The notes under the pieces are model-generated. The model had not been told where the DNA came from, made no database searches, and saw nothing but the letters and a program-made list of their open reading frames with translations. Below are positions 19,476 through 26,760 of a stretch of 47,933 nt of DNA, in pieces. A program made the translations under genes and the position numbers. Source of the stretch: Desulforamulus aquiferis (lineage in GTDB: Bacteria; Bacillota; Desulfotomaculia; Desulfotomaculales; Desulfotomaculaceae); NCBI GenBank assembly GCA_004143605.1, contig AWVY01000021.1, positions 76,040 through 123,972 on the forward strand, in the 5' to 3' direction. The stretch's first letter is position 1. Each line of letters opens with the position of its first letter.

Positions 19476-19499
19476 AAAGCGGTGAATTACCACCGCTTT
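19476..19499. terminator. hairpin between the znuA-like gene and the permease operon
   Basis: Stem AAAGCGGTG / CACCGCTTT with a six-base loop, 46 bases after the znuA-like stop and 24 bases before the next start. The T-rich tail is better on the plus strand (CTTTTTATT) than on the minus strand (TTTAAAAATTT), so it may only attenuate transcription into the permease operon. Confidence 0.5.
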
Positions 19500-19544
19500 T
19501 TATTATTTATTCTAAGTTAACCTTTTCTATTACCAGTTCGTGGG

Positions 19545-20606
19545 TTAAATTTTCAAATTGCCATTAAGAGCTTTTTGAAGGTTAATTAGATTCTCCCGCA
19601 TCACCGAAAGATAATCCTTACCTGCGGCCATTTCTTCGTCTGACAGCCCCTCAAGGGGATTAAGCACAAGGATTTCACCCCTAACCTCTTTAGCAATGGC
19701 TTCGGAGACCTTAGGACTTACCAGGGTTTCAAAGAAAATATAGTTTATGTTCTTCTCCCTGGCCAGTTTTACAATGGCAGCCATATCAGCAGGACTAGGC
19801 TCACTCTCGGCATTTAGTCCACGCACTGGTATTTGCTCTAAACCGTAACGCTTTGCCAAATAGCCAAAGGCAGCATGGGAAGTAACAAATTCTTTGATAC
19901 TTGCGCCTTCAAGGCCTTTTAGGAAATCCTCATGCAGGTTATCCAATTCCTTTTTATAGGCTTCTGCATTGGCCCGGTAAACAGAACTGTTTTTTTCATC
20001 TGCCTTTATAAGTCCTTCTAATATATTGTCAACCATGATCTTAGCATTTAATGGGTCAAGCCATACATGGGGGTCGTTACCACTATGGTGATGGTCATGT
20101 CCGTCCCCTGTGACTTCATCTTGGTGTTCATCTTGGTCATGTTGGTGCTCATGCTCCTCATGCTTATCAGAGTGTTCTTCAGGAACGTCTGAATCATGGG
20201 CTTCATTATGGTGATCATGTTCTTCCTCGTCTTCATGTCCCGACCAATCAATCAATGTAATATCTTTACCACCATAAACGACAGTCACCTTACTCTGATC
20301 AATATTGGCCAATACCTTATCTGCCCAGGGTTCCATACCAGTACCGCTAAGGATTAAAACATCCGCCTTTGTCATATCTGCCATATCCTTAGGGCTAGGC
20401 TCCCAAGAATGGGGCTCAGAACCTGACGGGACAATGTTACTGATTAATACATTATCTCCACCAATGTTTTTAGTAAAATCATACAGAGGATAAATACTTG
20501 TCATCACCCTTATACGGTCGTCTTTATCTTCAGCGCTAGTCCCACACCCTGCTATTGTTACAGCTAATAAAAATAAAGCGGCCAGTGTAAGTATTAATCT
20601 TTTCAA
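19545..20606 (-). CDS. znuA: ZnuA-like metal ABC transporter substrate-binding lipoprotein
   Basis: An intact 353-residue protein. Lipoprotein signal MKRLILTLAALFLLAVTIAGC, so acylated at Cys21 and held at the outer face of the membrane. Cluster A-1 substrate-binding fold: SIYPLYDFTKNIGGDN, PSGSEPHSWEPSPKD (first metal His), a very His/Asp/Glu-rich loop (about residues 125-178), DPHVWLDP (second His), SHAAFGYLAKRYGL (third His) and FFETLVSPKVSE. The acidic His loop is typical of zinc-specific ZnuA proteins. The genes for the ATPase and membrane subunit are not adjacent; the downstream permeases belong to another family. Probable zinc capture; manganese is less likely given the His loop. Confidence 0.9.
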   Translation of the reverse strand: MKRLILTLAALFLLAVTIAGCGTSAEDKDDRIRVMTSIYPLYDFTKNIGGDNVLISNIVPSGSEPHSWEPSPKDMADMTKADVLILSGTGMEPWADKVLANIDQSKVTVVYGGKDITLIDWSGHEDEEEHDHHNEAHDSDVPEEHSDKHEEHEHQHDQDEHQDEVTGDGHDHHHSGNDPHVWLDPLNAKIMVDNILEGLIKADEKNSSVYRANAEAYKKELDNLHEDFLKGLEGASIKEFVTSHAAFGYLAKRYGLEQIPVRGLNAESEPSPADMAAIVKLAREKNINYIFFETLVSPKVSEAIAKEVRGEILVLNPLEGLSDEEMAAGKDYLSVMRENLINLQKALNGNLKI

Positions 20607-20850
20607 ATTTAAATCCTCCTTTATACCACCGTATGGCTATAATTTTTCAAAAAAACTCTTTGAAATAATACAGCTACCACCTCCATTAGGAATAATTCTT
20701 ATTTACTAAATATTATTATATAAATGCCCATTATATGTCAATTGTTTTTATATATTTATACAATATTTTCCATTATTTGTAATTATTTTATAATAAAAAG
20801 AGGCCCATTTTATAAGGACCTCTTGGGATAGTACTATAGTGTTTTATTTT
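20607..20850. other. znuA-like upstream region with possible Fur/Zur-type site
   Basis: AT-rich. Around 20691-20703 the sequence AATAA-TTC-TTATT is a short perfect inverted repeat inside an A/T-rich stretch that could be a Fur-family (Zur) half-symmetric site; it is too short to be sure. A TCCTCC-type ribosome binding site for the lipoprotein lies at about 20614. Confidence 0.3.
20794..20824 (-). terminator. rho-independent terminator after the TM1266-type gene
   Basis: On the minus strand AAGAGGTCC pairs with GGGCCTCTT (one mismatch) and is followed by TTTTTATTAT. It lies 27 bases after the stop of the upstream gene. Confidence 0.75.
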
Positions 20851-21129
20851 CTATCTATTCTCGCACAATTGAAAAGACTCAGGCTGGCTGAAGTGAATAC
20901 TCTCCACCGTTACACCTTTAAGGCCCTTCAAATCCTGTTCCATCCTCTGGTAATCTTCCGGGGTGGCCTCCATGGTTAGGGTAATAATTCCCCGTTCCCT
21001 ACTGGGGCTGGGAATGCCATTTCTACAAAGTATCTTATCACCATAGCGGGTGATAACCTGTTGTACATCAGGAGCCTTGGAACCCCGCTCGTCTACCATC
21101 ATACCTACCACATAAATATCCTTATGCAA
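20851..21129 (-). CDS. TM1266-type ferredoxin-fold putative hydrogenase regulator
   Basis: About 92 residues with the TM1266/NikR-C (ACT-like) fold pattern: DIYVVGMMVDERGSKAPDVQQVITRYGDKILCRNGIPSP, then RGIITLTMEATPEDYQRMEQDL and VTVESIHF. The family is annotated as a putative iron-only hydrogenase system regulator because it sits beside hydrogenase maturation genes; none is present here. Start: the TTG at 21129 is six bases after GGGAGGT; an upstream TTG at 21147 would place that site inside the gene. A monocistronic unit with its own terminator. It lacks a DNA-binding domain, so it may act by protein contact or ligand sensing. Confidence 0.8.
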   Translation of the reverse strand: MHKDIYVVGMMVDERGSKAPDVQQVITRYGDKILCRNGIPSPSRERGIITLTMEATPEDYQRMEQDLKGLKGVTVESIHFSQPESFQLCENR

Positions 21130-21277
21130 ATTTGCACCTCCCGTCAATCTTATACCTATATTATGGCAGCCAAACTATTAATTATGCATTTGTTTCAATT
21201 ATTACAAAGCTGATATAAGACGGGAAGCAAACCATTATAATAAAGAATAGCCCGGATTTAATACCAAGCTGTAATTT

Positions 21278-22344
21278 TTAAACTTTATAGTCAATGTATT
21301 CATACTCACATGGGTTACCATAGGCAATTTTCATTATACCGTCCTCTGGAACCATAATGTATGATGCTAGTGTAACCAGCTGACCTGCTTGTGGTTTAGT
21401 ATCATCAATATGACGACAAATGCCAGTTGGTGAAGCCAGATGGTCTGACAATACCTCCATCATTATTTCAGGTGTTATGTTTCCATATATACCTTCCAGA
21501 AGTTGATGCATCCTATCTCTTCTCACAAAACTATCAGGTAAAAAGGCTGGAGCAATATCATCCGCCTTGTACCTTTCGGTACAGTAACAGTTAGTATGGA
21601 ATAACAGATTTTTCTTAGGTATCACTACATCAAATTCATCAAAGTTGCTTTCAATGCCAAACATTTTTCCTTGGGTATCTGCTAAATGGAAGTAACCTAT
21701 CCCTCTAGCGGCTTCCTGTAAAACTTTAAAAGCATCTTCTAAATTATTTTGGCGCATAGCTTTGGTAAATAACAGGCAATTGGAATGTTTAATCTAAAAT
21801 TTTCCATTGATGTAAGTAGTGAATTGGCACACATTCCAAAACCAGCTGAATTTAAGGTGTATTCAACAATACCTCCCAGAGATAAGGATAACTGATTAGG
21901 TCCATTTTCCGGATATATCTTTAGTAAATCAATAGGATATCCTGGCAGCCAATCAATGTTTTGACCCAATAGGGTTTTCCCACCCTGGGTGGACTCGCCA
22001 GTGGCAGCAAAGGATGAGCATAATCCGGTCAATTGGTTATAATACAGAGATAACTCCAGCGTGCATCTAAGGGCAAAAACCTCATCAAAAGTCAAGTCAG
22101 CACCCTCCGCTAAGCCTTTTACAAGCTCAATATATTGTGGGTCAAATTCCTTTACTTTAGGCAAATATTTATTTGCAACAGCAATAACATTGGCTCTCGG
22201 AGTTTTATAACCATTAGCTATGGTACCTATATTAAAGTCGAAGGAATATCTAATATTTTCCCTACATGCCTCACCCCACTGCTGACCAATCTGATAAGAT
22301 GTTCCCTTGCACTCAATAATGCTAAACTTCTTTATATGTTTCAT
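21278..22344 (-). CDS. C45-type linear amide hydrolase / acyltransferase
   Basis: About 355 residues after restoring one C near 21769. Family C45 (acyl-CoA:6-aminopenicillanic acid acyltransferase-like, N-terminal nucleophile hydrolases). Seen: CKGTSYQIGQQWGEACRENI, LVKGLAEGADLTFDEVFALR, then GLCSSFAATGESTQGG with the catalytic Cys (self-cleavage before Cys is expected), LLGQNIDWLPG, HTNCYC, and SPTGICRHID. Start ATG 22344 behind GGAGGT. Substrate unknown; members cleave N-acyl amino acids or peptide amides. It lies 20 bases downstream of a TetR regulator in the same direction, so it is probably the regulator's target. Confidence 0.83.
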
Positions 22345-22363
22345 CAAAGCACCTCCGCAACTT

Positions 22364-22948
22364 TTATTTTCTTGCTTTAACTCCCTGCCAATAATTGTTC
22401 CATATTATTTTAATCTTTTTGGGGTCCATTTCCGGAGTTATCTGATATGAGAGTAACAAACCCTCACGGATACATAGGAAGGAAAGTATCATATCCTCAA
22501 CCTTTTCTTCACGGATAACTCCTTCTTTTATACCTTCAATAAAGATACTTGCTAATTTCCCCTGGAGAACTATTTCCATTTCAAATATAGAAGCAAAAAT
22601 TCTCTCCCTAAACTCAATTGGGGGGAAAAATAGCACTCTATTCCAGAAAGTCGATACTTCAGGGTTTTGGATAAAAAAATTAATATAATTCTCAAAAATG
22701 TATAACAGCTTTTTTTCCACAGTCATCCCACTGGTAGAGTCAATCACTTGTTCAATAAAACCTTTGTATTTGACTATCAAGTCCTCAAATATTGAGAAGA
22801 AAATCTCTTCTTTTCCACCGTAGTGAGCGTATAAAGAGGGTTTTTTAATTCCAACGATGTCTGCAATTTGATTCATTGTTGTTGCTTCATAACCACTTGA
22901 AGCAAAAAGTGATAGTGCACAATTCTTCACTCTTTCTTTTGTAGTCAA
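22364..22948 (-). CDS. TetR/AcrR family transcriptional regulator
   Basis: A 194-residue protein. N-terminal TetR domain: TTKERVKNCALSLFASSGYE, TTMNQIADIVGIKKPSLYAHYGGKEEIFFSIF; the C-terminal ligand domain is helical with many aromatic residues. I choose the TTG at 22948, nine bases behind AAGGGGG, which gives the usual TetR length; upstream extension has no support. The palindrome at 22972-22987 is the probable operator just upstream of its start. It is co-directional with the C45-type gene. Confidence 0.9.
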   Translation of the reverse strand: MTTKERVKNCALSLFASSGYEATTMNQIADIVGIKKPSLYAHYGGKEEIFFSIFEDLIVKYKGFIEQVIDSTSGMTVEKKLLYIFENYINFFIQNPEVSTFWNRVLFFPPIEFRERIFASIFEMEIVLQGKLASIFIEGIKEGVIREEKVEDMILSFLCIREGLLLSYQITPEMDPKKIKIIWNNYWQGVKARK

Positions 22949-22971
22949 ATTAATCCCCCTTGTCACAAACC

Positions 22972-22987
22972 TACCGGACGGTCGGTA
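22972..22987. promoter_or_regulatory. TetR-type operator
   Basis: TACCGGACGGTCGGTA: inverted TACCG / CGGTA arms around a 6-base centre, a form common to TetR-family operators (ACCGACCGTCCGGT type). It ends 23 bases before the TetR start codon, overlapping the expected promoter, so autoregulation is likely. Confidence 0.65.
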
Positions 22988-23055
22988 AATATATAGTATC
23001 ATAAACATATGTAATAGTTCAAGTTCAATATTCAATGTTTCGAACTTATTATTCC

Positions 23056-23097
23056 AAAAGACAAAAACAAGTGGCAAGGGGACGTTTCTCCTGCCAC
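23056..23097 (-). terminator. hairpin with T-rich tail after the leader-distal CRISPR repeat
   Basis: GTGGCAAGG / CCTGCCAC (one bulged A) at 23071-23097; on the minus strand it is followed by TTGTTTTTGTCTTTT. It lies 12 bases beyond the isolated CRISPR repeat, where the terminator of the pre-crRNA transcript would be expected. It could also be one of the GGGGACGT-type palindromic units scattered in Peptococcaceae genomes. Confidence 0.5.
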
Positions 23098-23109
23098 CAA
23101 CTTCTGTTT

Positions 23110-23141
23110 GTTTCAATCCACGCCCCCGTGCAAGGGGCGAC
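23110..23141 (-). CRISPR. isolated CRISPR repeat, identical to the array repeat
   Basis: A single 32-base copy (plus strand starts GTTTCAATCCACG and ends CAAGGGGCGAC) with no difference from the five repeats at 25990-26288. It lies 2.85 kb on the leader-distal side of the array, in the same orientation. The DNA between holds two IS3-type elements and a lipoprotein gene. It is most simply the original last repeat of an array later split by insertion or rearrangement. Confidence 0.85.
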
Positions 23142-23260
23142 GGATGGTGAATAGCATGCGGTTTAACCCCCTATTGTTAGAGCCATCTCCCATAATCTCA
23201 TTTTTTCATTGAATTTCATAACAGCCAGAAAAGGCTAAGTTATACAATGATGGTCCGGCG

Positions 23261-23383
23261 GCTTGACAGCCCTAAGGGCTGCGGAATGATTTAACTACCG
23301 ACGGGCGGCTCCGAAAACATGCATATAGGTACCGTCCCGTCGGTATGATATTGTACCACAGCCCTTTTAACGAGCTGTCAAGC
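23261..23383. repeat. nested three-stem palindromic element
   Basis: Three inverted repeats nest around one centre: GCTTGACAGC (23261-23270) with GCTGTCAAGC (23374-23383); AAGGGCTG (23274-23281) with CAGCCCTT (23359-23366); TACCGACGGG (23296-23305) with CCCGTCGGTA (23336-23345), extended by CGG/CCG across a bulged T. All are perfect and in order, so the 123 bases can fold into one long interrupted hairpin. No coding frame is supported. It is GC-rich in an AT-rich setting and lies just outside the IS3 element, suggesting a structured RNA or a mobile palindromic unit. Confidence 0.7.
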
Positions 23384-23446
23384 TACCCTACGGCGCCTAG
23401 TACTTAAACTAAGTTTTCCTCAGGGTCTCACCAAAAACATATTTAA

Positions 23447-24401
23447 TTAAACTTTGACGATAAAAGGTTTTACTTTACCAAGTGCTAATTGATTTATAAA
23501 TTCCATAGGAGATAAGTCATATAAGCTACCATGCAACCGGCGCTGATTGTAAAACTGAATATAATCGGTAACAGTGCGGTAAGCATCTTGGTAAGTGGCA
23601 AACTCATGTTTGCTCAGACAATCATTCTCCAAAATAGCGTGAAAGGATTCAATATGAGCATTTTTATTAGGGGTTTTAGGTGGAATACGTTCGTGCTCTA
23701 CTCTAAATTCTGTACATGCATTTTCAAAGGCATGACTAATAAACTGTGGGCCATTATCGGTTCTAATTACCGGTTTGGCTGTATCGGTAAATAGCTGACG
23801 TTTCCACAATGCTCGTTGCATTAACTGGACGGCATGTTTTCCTTCACAAGAAAGCCCAAGGTGGTAGTCTATAATAATCCGATCATAGACGTCGATGATA
23901 CACATTAAATAAAAGAATCTATTTTCTCCGGCAATGTATCCGTATTTAATATCTATTTCCATTAGTTGGTTAGATTTTGTTATTACACGATTAATAGCAA
24001 TTTTACGCGGGTGCTTGATATGGACCTGGCGCTGTGGTGCTAGAATATCCAGTTCTTTACAAAGCGATAAACTTTTTTCTTATTTACAACAAGTCCGTAC
24101 TGACGCTGTAAGCAGCGAGTTAATTTACGGTACCCATAAATACTTTCCTCACCGGCAATTAATTCCATTAACCATTCTTTAATTTGTTCATCACTAATTG
24201 GCTTGCCAGTTGAGGTAAGAGAATAACCTGGTATTTTTCTTCCACCCTTATACACACGTTCTTTAACGGGATTTTTTTACTATGGTAATACGTGGATTCG
24301 CTTACGCCGACAATCCGTAGTACAACTGCTGCTGAGTACCCCTGGTCAATCCATATGTCGGCAATTTCTATTCTGTCTGAAAGCCGGGGTTTTTCTTTTT
24401 T
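23447..24401 (-). CDS. IS3-family transposase OrfB (DDE integrase core)
   Basis: About 315 residues, expressed as an OrfAB fusion by -1 frameshifting, plus run losses near 24263 and 24042. N-terminal HTH_21-type region (YSAAVVLRIVGVSESTYY, YGYRKLTRCLQRQYGLVVNKKKVYR), then the rve core with the three acidic residues: MEIDIKYGYI (Asp), VIRTDNGPQFIS (Asp) and NAHIESFHAILEND (Glu). The C-terminus YNQRRLHGSLYDLSPMEF is typical of the family. All catalytic residues are present, so with base-call errors corrected the element may be active. Confidence 0.85.
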
Positions 24402-24693
24402 AATAAATCCCTCAGGATTGCAATTTCGAGGTCTTTTTCACCAAGGATATTTTTTAGCTTGTCATTTTCTTTTTCCAGTTGTTTATATTCTTTATGTGAA
24501 GGTATATAACAGCTGTTTTCTTGGACTCACTGCTTGTTTGCTGCCATGCTTTATGTTTTGATTCGCTAATCCAACGGTATAGGGTTTTGGGGTGAACCTC
24601 GTAGCGTTTAGCTACTTGTCCTACATCGTTGATTTCCAAGGCATCTTTTATTACTTGATCCTTGAACTCTTTAGGATATCTTTTACTTTTCAT
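24368..24693 (-). CDS. IS3-family OrfA (helix-turn-helix)
   Basis: About 108 residues after repair of one break near 24510. MKSKRYPKEFKDQVIKDALE, then VGQVAKRYEVHPKTLYRWISESK is the transposase helix-turn-helix; the rest is a leucine-zipper-like coiled coil (HKEYKQLEKENDKLKNILGEKDLEIAILRDLLKK). The ending holds the slippery heptamer A-AAA-AAG (24395-24401), where -1 shifting enters orfB. An ACGGAGGGG site precedes the ATG. Confidence 0.85.
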
Positions 24694-24759
24694 GTCCTAT
24701 CCCCTCCGTCAATATTATTTTAAATTATTGTGGGACAGGACTCCAATCTCATTTAGGGG

Positions 24760-24969
24760 CTAAATAGTAAGCTCTTTTTGCTCATCACTTCGATTGTCAT
24801 TTTCTTTGAACGAGCCGGTGGACTGACTTTGCTTGACCCACTTGTCCAAGGCTGAGGCGCTTAAATCGTATTCTCTGATTATTTCTACCCTTGGTTTACC
24901 ATTTAGATAAAGTTGAACCATTTGATTTTTAAATTCGTCTGTAAATGCTCTGCGTTCTCGCTTGGTCAT
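24760..24969 (-). pseudogene. truncated OrfA of a second IS3-type element
   Basis: MTKRERRAFTDEFKNQMVQL, then REYDLSASALDKWVKQSQST and DEQKEL: the N-terminal 60-odd residues of an IS3-type OrfA of a different subgroup, cut off at 24760 where the other IS begins. Upstream, TGGACAGTTCTCTTAAGG (minus, about 25014-25031) looks like its terminal inverted repeat. The missing remainder is not found on the far side of the inserted IS, so a deletion accompanied or followed insertion. ATG 24969 has an AGGAG site. Confidence 0.75.
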
Positions 24970-25124
24970 AGCAATCTCCTCGTCTTTCATTATTGGTTTT
25001 TAGTTTACTAGACCTTAAGAGAACTGTCCATTTTAGTGTACCCTATCCAATATGATAGTTAGTGTAAATTGTCGAGAATAGGAGTAGGGATTAATAGCCT
25101 ATCTTATTTAAGATGAATCATTGA

Positions 25125-25690
25125 TTAGTATTTTACTACCTTTACCTTAAACCAATAGGAGATAGTGTTATCACCTTTTCCCCAATCTACTAAAAGATGA
25201 TATAGATACTCACCTTCATCATGTGGTATGGTAATACTATCTTCCTCTATGGTATATGGAATAAGTTTATTGTCGGAGTTAAGTAGCCATACAAAGTATT
25301 TGGGACTATCTAATCCCTTGACGTTATCTGCGTTAAATGATAATACAGTATTAGCTTTTACTTCTGTGGGTTTTATCAATATAGCTTTGCTTTCATCGTA
25401 ACCAAAGTTAGTATTCCCTATGACACCATTTACTTGACCAGTGAAGTTTGCATCTCCACGTACCCAAGGAATATTCTTTGATAAACAACTTATTACTAAA
25501 TTAGGCCAAGTTTCAGGATAGTTAACCTCCATTTTAGTTTCATCCTGGTTTGACACGTTAAGTTTTGTAACTACTTGGGTTTCTACCCTTGACTCCGGGG
25601 GTTGGTTTACAGGAAAATCCTTGTGCTGTCTATTAAAGCAACCTCCTTGTAAGAAGAGTAAAATAATAAAAAAGCATAGGTTAATTTCAT
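25125..25690 (-). CDS. hypothetical lipoprotein
   Basis: About 188 residues after restoring one T near 25665, which reveals the signal MKLTYAFFIILLFLQGGC with a lipobox Cys at residue 18. The mature part is mostly beta-like: PVNQPPESRVETQVVTKL, NVSNQDETKMEV, PETWPNLVISCL, a middle like an Ig or carbohydrate-binding fold (NTVLSFNADNVKG, DSPKYFVWLLNSDNKLIPYT, EEDSITIPHDEGEYLYHLLVDWGKGDNTISYWFKVKVVKY). The DWGKGDNTISYWFKV ending resembles exported domains of Bacilli and Clostridia, but I cannot name a family. It lies inside the stretch that splits the CRISPR array and may be cargo of a mobile region. Confidence 0.65.
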
Positions 25691-25817
25691 AACATCACCA
25701 ACATAAAAATAATTTTTTGTTGAATTATTTTTCTTAATTTTACAACTTTACCATTTTTACTGATTGATTATAGCGTATAGAACTTTATTATACTTATATG
25801 GTTTTTAGTAAAATACC

Positions 25818-25970
25818 TTATTTGGATAAAATATTCAAGTCTAAAAAACAAAAGCCTGTGTTATTATCCCCGGGAACCCATGTAAGCCATTTTCCAGTTA
25901 TCTTACAAGCTCTTTCCGAACCTCGTCCAATAATAAAAATTTTATCTTGATAGATATCATATACCTCCAT
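25818..25970 (-). CDS. short hypothetical ORF beside the CRISPR array
   Basis: Fifty codons starting MEVYDIYQDKIFIIGRGSER and ending FCFLDLNILSK. It begins only 20 bases from the last array repeat; an in-frame stop lies just upstream, and no convincing ribosome binding site is seen. It may be the 3' remnant of a gene brought in with the insertion. Codon use looks plausible, but support is weak. Confidence 0.35.
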   Translation of the reverse strand: MEVYDIYQDKIFIIGRGSERACKITGKWLTWVPGDNNTGFCFLDLNILSK

Positions 25971-25989
25971 TTCATCTTAGGGGTGGAAT

Positions 25990-26288
25990 GTTTCAATCCA
26001 CGCCCCCGTGCAAGGGGCGACCACATCCCCGTTTTCATCTTGTTCAGCCTTGCAGAGTTTCAATCCACGCCCCCGTGCAAGGGGCGACGGTAAGAACCGG
26101 TTATACTGACCAGGAAATACTTGTTTCAATCCACGCCCCCGTGCAAGGGGCGACGAGAGTGGTAGGCCTTAACAGACAATCAATACCGTGTTTCAATCCA
26201 CGCCCCCGTGCAAGGGGCGACCAATCTTACCTTTGATAGTGACACCCCCTCCTTGGGTTTCAATCCACGCCCCCGTGCAAGGGGCGAC
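25990..26288 (-). CRISPR. type I-C CRISPR array, 5 repeats and 4 spacers
   Basis: Five identical 32-base repeats at 25990-26021, 26057-26088, 26123-26154, 26190-26221 and 26257-26288, with spacers of 35, 34, 35 and 35 bases. In the transcribed (minus) direction the repeat starts GTCGCCCCTTGCACGG and ends GTGGATTGAAAC, the usual type I-C form. The leader and cas2 lie on the high-coordinate side, so the newest spacer is 26222-26256. A sixth identical repeat stands alone at 23110. The array is short for a complete system, as if older spacers were lost when the locus was split. Confidence 0.97.
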
Positions 26289-26455
26289 GGCGCTCAATGT
26301 TAGAGCTGATCGTATAAGGCTTAAAAACATGATTTCCGCGAACCTGGGTACAAAGACAAATTTAAGATTGGCTTTATTCAAGACATTCACTTCAAACTTC
26401 CATATACATACCCTGCGATAGTCCCGGAATTTCTTGTTAACTTATGGTTCGCACT
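26289..26455 (-). promoter_or_regulatory. CRISPR leader
   Basis: AT-rich stretch between the cas2 stop and the first repeat, in the expected leader place. It carries an inverted pair GCGAACC (26338-26344) and GGTTCGC (26446-26452) about 100 bases apart, possibly an anchor for the adaptation complex or a transcript stem. Confidence 0.75.
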
Positions 26456-26745
26456 TTAAATAATTATAGTTCCTTCAGGGTTAAAGACACCTTTAGCACC
26501 AACATGCTCAATCTTCCTCTTCCAATTACTGCCAAGATAATAATATCTGAGACTATCTTTATCTTTGTCAATGATATCTTCTAATTTATTTCTCAAAGCA
26601 GCAAACTGGCAGGGTCAAGTAAACATTCAAATACTGAATTTTGAACCCTTTGACCGTGATCTACACATTGTTTTGCCACTCGACGCAATCTTTTCTTACC
26701 TCCTTCAGTCTCAGTATTTACGTCATAGGTTATTAAAACCATCAT
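26456..26745 (-). CDS. cas2: Cas2 adaptation endoribonuclease-fold protein
   Basis: About 96 residues after restoring one A near 26609 ([14 protein letters not shown]). The N-terminus [20 protein letters not shown] has the Cas2 aspartate after strand 1; [14 protein letters not shown] follows, and the end is [16 protein letters not shown]. Cas2 forms the core dimer of the Cas1-Cas2 integrase that inserts new spacers at the leader end. Start ATG 26745 has an AGGAG site; it lies 15 bases after cas1. Confidence 0.93.
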
Positions 26746-26760
26746 GATATTCAAACTCCT

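Larger units (their letters stand above)
23410..24751 (-). mobile_element. IS3-family insertion sequence
   Basis: About 1.34 kb carrying orfA and orfB in the minus direction. Ends were judged from weak inverted repeats: plus strand TAAGTTTTCCTCAGGGTCTC at 23410 and minus strand TGAGATTGGAGTCCTGTCCC ending at 24751, about half identical. No clear target duplication is visible, so boundaries may be off by several bases. On its right it abuts a truncated orfA of a second IS3-type element, into which it seems to have inserted. Confidence 0.75.

Noticed and set aside
23142-25989. Target-site duplication marking a single clean transposon insertion into a spacer
   Set aside because: Flanking bases at the orphan repeat and at the array edge do not show a matching direct repeat, so a simple one-step insertion cannot be claimed.
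25990-26288. Self-targeting spacers
   Set aside because: No spacer shows an evident match elsewhere in the window by eye; a genome-wide search would be needed.
25988-26421. Open frames running through the CRISPR repeats (translations with repeated STPPCKGRP or HAPVQGA)
   Set aside because: They are by-products of the 66-67-base repeat-spacer period; no ribosome binding site and no protein-like composition.
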